Below, one piece after another: positions 62,601 to 64,000 of a stretch of 64,000 bases of DNA. The stretch comes from Acridotheres tristis. Lineage: Eukaryota; Chordata; Aves; Passeriformes; Sturnidae. Location of the stretch: the NCBI GenBank assembly GCA_037013685.1, contig CM072887.1, forward strand, positions 86,696,347 to 86,760,346, given 5' to 3'. Numbering within the stretch: the stretch's first letter is position 1; every line of letters starts with the position of its first letter. Under the pieces are notes generated by a model, which did not search any database, was not told where the DNA came from, and saw only the letters and a program-made list of their open reading frames with translations. Both the position numbers and the translations under genes were made by a program.

Positions 62601-64000
62601 TGAGAATAAGCATCACGATCAGAGGCTCCCTGGTGATGCTGTCTTCAAGCTCTCCCTGCAAAGAAGGGGCAGCCACTGCTCAGTGCCCTTGATCCTTTCC
62701 TGATCCAAGGGTGGTCAAGGAGTGGACAGGGTGGAACAAGTGGAGGCAGTAGCTTGGCTTGTCACTCACTTCACTCATTGGCACATTCTGCAGCCCTGTG
62801 GAAACAGGTATGGAAATTGCAGAAGTGTCTGGGGAAATGAGCTATGCTTTTGCTCTGACAATACACTTAGCGAGCCATGGCTTGTCTCACATGGCAGATT
62901 TGTGGATGCAAATGGAAATTCAAATCTATCCAGCATATCAGTTTATAAAAGTAACCTATGTGTAACCTTAATATGGGGGAAAAAAATTCTGGTAATACGA
63001 CTGTACTTTGACTATGATTACATATACTCTACATATACATATACTGATAGTGTGGTATTTGCACTGGATTATTGTGTGGGATTTAATTACAGTACAAGGT
63101 GAAAAATCTAGCTTCTTTTCTTTTTGTAGAAATTACAGCCCAAAAGATTACTACCCTCTATTTGTTTGAATAGAACCAAAATGTATGAAACAAGATGGAG
63201 CACATAAGAAAAAGTGCATTTTAGAAACATGCCTTCCTCCTGTATAGAGATAAAATATTGGTGTGAATACAGCTGGTATTGCACTCCCTGCCACCACAGA
63301 GAAAGTTTATACTTCAGGGAATTTTCAAAGACAAAATAGCAAGAAGAGGTAAATAAAGTATAAACTATTTACCTCTGTACTGGTTTTTTTCCTTGGTAGG
63401 TGCTGTCATTTTCTTCAACAAAATGACAGGTCATCAAACGAGGAATTTATGTTTTCCAGAGTTACATTTGTTCCTACTTTCATGGTTGATATGTAATTTT
63501 AAATGGTGGTTTCCACCTTCTTCTTTGTTATTGATCTCAAAGAGGAATTTTTGGAAGCAGCAGCAACAAAACCTGCTGGAAGGGCCTTGCCCTGAAAGTC
63601 TTCTCTGAGCTTTTCTCTCTGGAAAGTGAGAAAATTAGTACAGGTGAAATATCTATGTATTAAAGAATGTAAGAAATCTGACTTCTCTGAGTTCCCGTGA
63701 TCCTACAATACTTTTCTGGCAAGGGAGTACCATCAGCCTTTCTTCTAACTGCTAAAAAATTGAAGAAATCCCTCTCTGTTCTTCCCTCTCATCTTGGCTG
63801 CTGCCAGCATAGTGACACGAGCTTTTTGCTGGTATGTGCTTGCCTGGCAGCAGCAATGTTTGTGTGCTTCTCCCAGGAGGAAATGCTTCTGTGCCTGTGT
63901 GCACAATGCTCAGGGACTCCCAGGAAGGGAAATGACCTAAAGGTTTTCAGGACTGGCTGAAGGGTTTGCAAGAACAGCAGCAAAAGCTGACACATCCAAG
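59665..64000. other. 4.3-kb non-genic stretch
   Basis: AT-rich sequence with a (TG)8 microsatellite at 61051-61066. A 134-codon minus ORF (59803-60207) and a 126-codon plus ORF (62722-63102) have no recognised domain. A GC-richer patch at about 62570-62880 and the last 250 bases (63720-63970) are unassigned. Confidence 0.5.
61051..61066. repeat. (TG)8 microsatellite
   Basis: Eight uninterrupted TG dinucleotides. Confidence 0.97.

Noticed and set aside
1..64000. tRNA, rRNA, CRISPR, operon or bacterial features
   Set aside because: No cloverleaf-like or rRNA sequence and no regularly spaced repeats were seen. The repeat content is that of a vertebrate (avian) nuclear genome.

Overview
The window reads as gene-poor, AT-rich nuclear DNA from a bird. 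The main evidence is the repeat content. There are at least seven 5'-truncated CR1 LINE fragments of the avian kind, with 3' ends that read (on one strand or the other) like 'GGTTGGAAAAGACCT' or 'GAGGTCCCTCCCAGCCTGAATTATCC'-type sequence. There is also a solo LTR of a familiar avian ERVL family, and there are three pieces of a second, GC-rich avian LTR family. No Alu, L1 or MIR sequence typical of mammals was recognised. The mix suits Neoaves and possibly a passerine, but species and chromosome cannot be read from the sequence.

No protein-coding gene, tRNA, rRNA or CRISPR array could be supported. The open reading frames are short and mostly chance. The longest (201 codons, 56701-57306) is an antisense reading of an LTR. 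The window is therefore best described as intergenic or deep intronic sequence.

Layout: 0-10 kb holds a perfect 13-bp-arm hairpin (512-541), a very GC-rich 257-263 bp insert flanked by direct repeats (about 1654-1923), a CR1 (2165-2640) and a composite LTR fragment plus CR1 (9152-9387). 10-40 kb is mostly single-copy-looking AT-rich DNA with two (AT)n arrays, small tandem duplications and CR1 copies at 24.35-24.82 and 33.09-33.24 kb. 40-60 kb is the repeat-rich part: CR1 at 40.93, an ERVL solo LTR with a 5-bp target duplication at 42.47-42.99, two oppositely oriented ~0.8-1.1 kb LTRs at 44.6-45.4 and 56.2-57.3, CR1 at 52.4 and 58.86, and a further candidate LTR at 59.3-59.66 bounded by an 11-bp direct repeat. 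60-64 kb shows nothing recognisable.

The observations most worth checking are the GC-rich insert near the left end, the candidate LTR at 59.3 kb, the inverted LTR pair, and a minus-strand stretch at 46.9-48.4 kb where two 141-148 codon ORFs lie in series, the second ending 22 nt before an AATAAA signal. Repeat-family calls rest on remembered consensus features. No alignment could be run.
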